In this document: in pieces, positions 14,770 to 16,486 of the stretch | Position numbering within the stretch: the first letter of the stretch is position 1 | How the letters are laid out: each line of letters starts with the position of its first letter | NCBI GenBank assembly: GCA_041580375.1 | Contig: JBFGDZ010000074.1 | Location: 1 to 16,486 of the forward strand | DNA from: JAPUIN01 sp041580375 | GTDB taxonomy: Bacteria > Acidobacteriota > Polarisedimenticolia > Gp22-AA2 | DNA length: 16,486 bases | Direction of reading: 5' to 3' | Translations under genes and position numbers: made by a program | The notes under the pieces: generated by a model | What the model was told of the DNA's origin: nothing | Databases searched by the model: none | The model's input: the letters and a program-made list of their open reading frames with translations, nothing else

Positions 14770-16104
14770 TCACTGCAGATCGGAAGGAAGCATCGGGGAC
14801 GCGAGCACTTCCCGGAAGACCTTCCACCTGTTTCCGGCCGGCCCGTCCCCGTCGCTGCGCGACTCGACGTACCGGCGCACCACGTCCTCGCCCAGGTTGT
14901 AGTTGATCACGTAACTGCGGTACTGCTCGATGAAGCGAAGCCTCTGCTCGGCGCGCTCCTGCGTCATCAGAGAGTACCGCTTGAGCCACTCGATCGCGCG
15001 CCGGGCGTCGATCGTCCCGTCCAGGTAGCCCCGCGCCGCCTCGTTGCCCGCGTACTTCAGCCCGTCCCGGAGCGCCTCGATGGCGTAGTACTGCGCCGCC
15101 TGGCCCGGATCGAGACCGGCGAGCGGGAACAGCACCTCGCGCTCGAACGCCACGCGCTCGTCCTCGGGGAAGGTGAGATCGACGCCGTAATTGGCGCTCC
15201 CCTCGGCGATGAGCGACTGGGGGGCGAAGAGCGGGTAGATGGTGTATTCGATCCATCCCCGCTTCTTGACGAGCGCCATGTCCTGCAGGGTGTGGAACAG
15301 GTGATGCCCCGGGTAGCCCTCATGACAGGCCAGATCCACGGCCCTGTCGATGTAGATCGGCAGGTCGGTGTTGACCTGGATCAGGCTCTTGAAGTTCCCC
15401 TGGTACCAGTTGTACCCGCTCCACGACTTGTCCGTGACGTACTCGACCGTGAAGCTCTCGTCCTGGGGCAACGGGATGTGCCGCGAAGTTCTCTCCCGGC
15501 AGGCGGCGATGGCCGCCTGGAAGACGCGGTCCAGGCGATCGGGGGGGATGATGAATCCCTTCCGGTATTCGGCGAAGCGGTCCGCCACCGCGCCGGCTCC
15601 GGGCAGCGCCGCGTCGAGCCGCTCCAGGATCGCTTCGAAATGCTCCGTCCGGTGGGTCGGGGCGACGGCGTCGTACAGGAGATGCGACTCCTCGTCGAAG
15701 GTCATCTTGCGGCCGCCGACCAGATCGACCCGCGCCGCCAGGGCGCGCAGCTGTCCGGCCAGGTTCCTGCGGCGCGATCGCTCCATCGCCTCGCGGGGCT
15801 CGTCCATCGCTTCCAGCTCGATCAGGAGGGCCCGGGCGCGCCCGCCGATCGCCTCGACCGTGAGCGCGTCTCGTTCGGCCTGCTCCTTGAGTTCGGGCGG
15901 CCCGAAGTAGGCGTCCACGTAGTCCTTGTCGTGTCGTCCGAGCGCCAGCGCGAGCAGGACGTAGGAGCGTGCGATGGTGTTCATGCCCGATTCCCCGTTC
16001 GACATGTCCGGTGCGGCCGCGCCGCGCTCCCCGTCCCGCGCGCCGCACCCGGCCTCGAGGACGAGCAATGCGCAGGCGAGGAGGATGGTCGACCGTCCGG
16101 TCAT
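14770..16104 (-). CDS. Lipoprotein with HEGYPGHH putative metallopeptidase motif (DUF885-like)
   Basis: The 444-residue product has a lipoprotein signal (ILLACALLVLEAGC, Cys20), then a Gly/Ala/Glu-rich spacer. The body is mostly alpha-helical. HEGYPGHH (261-268) followed by a downstream Glu in LIAEGSANYG (298-307, E301) resembles the HExxPGHH zinc site of DUF885-type proteins, which look like gluzincin peptidases. It is shorter than typical DUF885 proteins (near 600 residues from memory), so it may be a separate branch. Its activity and substrate are not known. GGGAGA lies 7 nt before the ATG. It is the first gene of a two-gene unit with the aminotransferase and has its own promoter just upstream. 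A role in processing peptides or amino-acid conjugates outside the cytoplasmic membrane is a possible inference. Confidence 0.82.
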   Translation of the reverse strand: MTGRSTILLACALLVLEAGCGARDGERGAAAPDMSNGESGMNTIARSYVLLALALGRHDKDYVDAYFGPPELKEQAERDALTVEAIGGRARALLIELEAMDEPREAMERSRRRNLAGQLRALAARVDLVGGRKMTFDEESHLLYDAVAPTHRTEHFEAILERLDAALPGAGAVADRFAEYRKGFIIPPDRLDRVFQAAIAACRERTSRHIPLPQDESFTVEYVTDKSWSGYNWYQGNFKSLIQVNTDLPIYIDRAVDLACHEGYPGHHLFHTLQDMALVKKRGWIEYTIYPLFAPQSLIAEGSANYGVDLTFPEDERVAFEREVLFPLAGLDPGQAAQYYAIEALRDGLKYAGNEAARGYLDGTIDARRAIEWLKRYSLMTQERAEQRLRFIEQYRSYVINYNLGEDVVRRYVESRSDGDGPAGNRWKVFREVLASPMLPSDLQ

Positions 16105-16138
16105 GTCGCGGTCTCCCGTCGAGAGGGTTGGAGGTTGG

Positions 16139-16168
16139 ACTATACGCGATCGGTCGGGCCGCTCACAA
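16139..16168 (-). promoter_or_regulatory. Sigma70-type promoter of the lipoprotein-aminotransferase operon
   Basis: On the minus strand TTGTGA (16163-16168) and TATAGT (16139-16144) are 18 nt apart. The -10 matches the consensus at five of six positions and the -35 at four. It would give a leader near 27 nt and separates this operon from the upstream clpA. Confidence 0.55.
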
Positions 16169-16175
16169 GGTTGGC

Positions 16176-16189
16176 AGCCCGTCCGGGCT
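16176..16189 (-). terminator. Hairpin at the 3' end of clpA
   Basis: On the minus strand AGCCC-GGAC-GGGCT forms a perfect 5-bp stem with a 4-nt loop and begins inside the clpA stop codon. The following sequence is not T-rich, so terminator function is uncertain. It lies just upstream of the next operon's promoter. Confidence 0.3.
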
Positions 16190-16486
16190 CAGGCCGGGAC
16201 GGTCTCCGCCGGTTCGATGGCGAACGTCAGGGCGTTCCGTTCGAGCCCGATGCGGACGGTGCCGCCCCGCTCGAGGCGGCCGAAGAGGATCTCCTCGGTG
16301 AGCGGATCCCGCACGTGCGTCTGGATGACGCGCGCCAGAGGCCGGGCCCCGTAGACGGGGTCGTAGCCCTCGCGCGCCAGCCAGGCGCGCGCCACCGGCT
16401 CCAAGGCGATCGCCACGCGGCGCTCGGCGAGCTGGGACTCGAGCTGCAGGATGAACTTCTCGACGATCGACTCCATGACGTCCATC
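16189..16486 (-). CDS. clpA: ClpA ATPase, C-terminal part (gene runs off the right edge)
   Basis: The visible 99 codons are the end of the second AAA+ module of a Clp unfoldase, which feeds proteins into the ClpP protease. EKFILQLESQLAERRV, the GYDPVYGARPLARVIQ block (sensor-2 GAR) and DPLTEEILFGRLERGG follow the ClpA C-terminus in order. The RVIQ form and the short ending (NALTFAIEPAE) fit ClpA better than ClpB or ClpC. The reading frame is open to the edge, so the first in-window ATG at 16485 is an internal Met. No clpS is seen, as its usual place upstream of clpA lies outside the window. Confidence 0.88.
   Translation of the reverse strand, partial: MDVMESIVEKFILQLESQLAERRVAIALEPVARAWLAREGYDPVYGARPLARVIQTHVRDPLTEEILFGRLERGGTVRIGLERNALTFAIEPAETVPA

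Noticed and set aside
13443..14906. Long plus-strand open frame (487 codons) opposite the aminotransferase gene
   Set aside because: It is the antisense of a clear PLP enzyme, with no ribosome site and biased Arg/Asp/Val composition.

Overview
The window is very GC-rich bacterial chromosome, densely coded on both strands, with G/C-ending codons and clear Shine-Dalgarno sites. I see no mobile element, tRNA, rRNA or CRISPR. The gene set (hexameric-type citrate synthase, EtfAB, ClpA, SppA, MATE exporter) suggests a respiring diderm. The many family-only or unrecognised envelope proteins suggest a little-studied high-GC lineage, perhaps Acidobacteriota or a similar uncultured phylum, but nothing here fixes the taxonomy.

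Layout: (1) 1-1504, minus strand: the start of citrate synthase (gltA, running off the left edge), preceded by an RluA-type pseudouridine synthase. (2) 1643-4044, plus strand: an uncharacterised lipoprotein overlapping a MATE-family exporter by ATGA. (3) 4081-5352, minus: a single-pass membrane protein with a LysM-like segment and a long coiled coil. It faces, divergently, (4) 5568-7172, plus: a secreted propeller-like protein with a Pro/Glu/Ala-rich linker. (5) 7194-10652, minus: an envelope-related cluster made of a membrane-anchored DsbA-like protein, a DUF971 protein, the SppA protease and a small hydrophobic protein. (6) 10773-11186, plus: a tandem ACT-domain protein. (7) 11230-13022, minus: etfB-etfA with a good sigma70-type promoter. 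(8) 13224-13340, plus: a 38-residue highly basic protein. (9) 13398-16486, minus: a class III aminotransferase and a HEGYPGHH lipoprotein forming an operon with its own promoter, and the C-terminus of ClpA at the right edge.

The most striking observation is the DsbA-like gene at 9822-10652. It contains an in-frame TGA exactly where the first cysteine of the CPFC redox motif should be. Starting 18 nt after this TGA, a GGUCC loop sits on a perfect 8-bp stem, the same spacing and GGUC loop as I recall for the E. coli fdhF SECIS element. The stem and loop use an Arg AGG and a Gly GGT codon found nowhere else in the rest of the gene. The simplest reading is a selenocysteine-containing (UPFC) thiol-disulfide oxidoreductase that a standard gene caller would split in two. 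The selenocysteine insertion genes themselves are not in this window.
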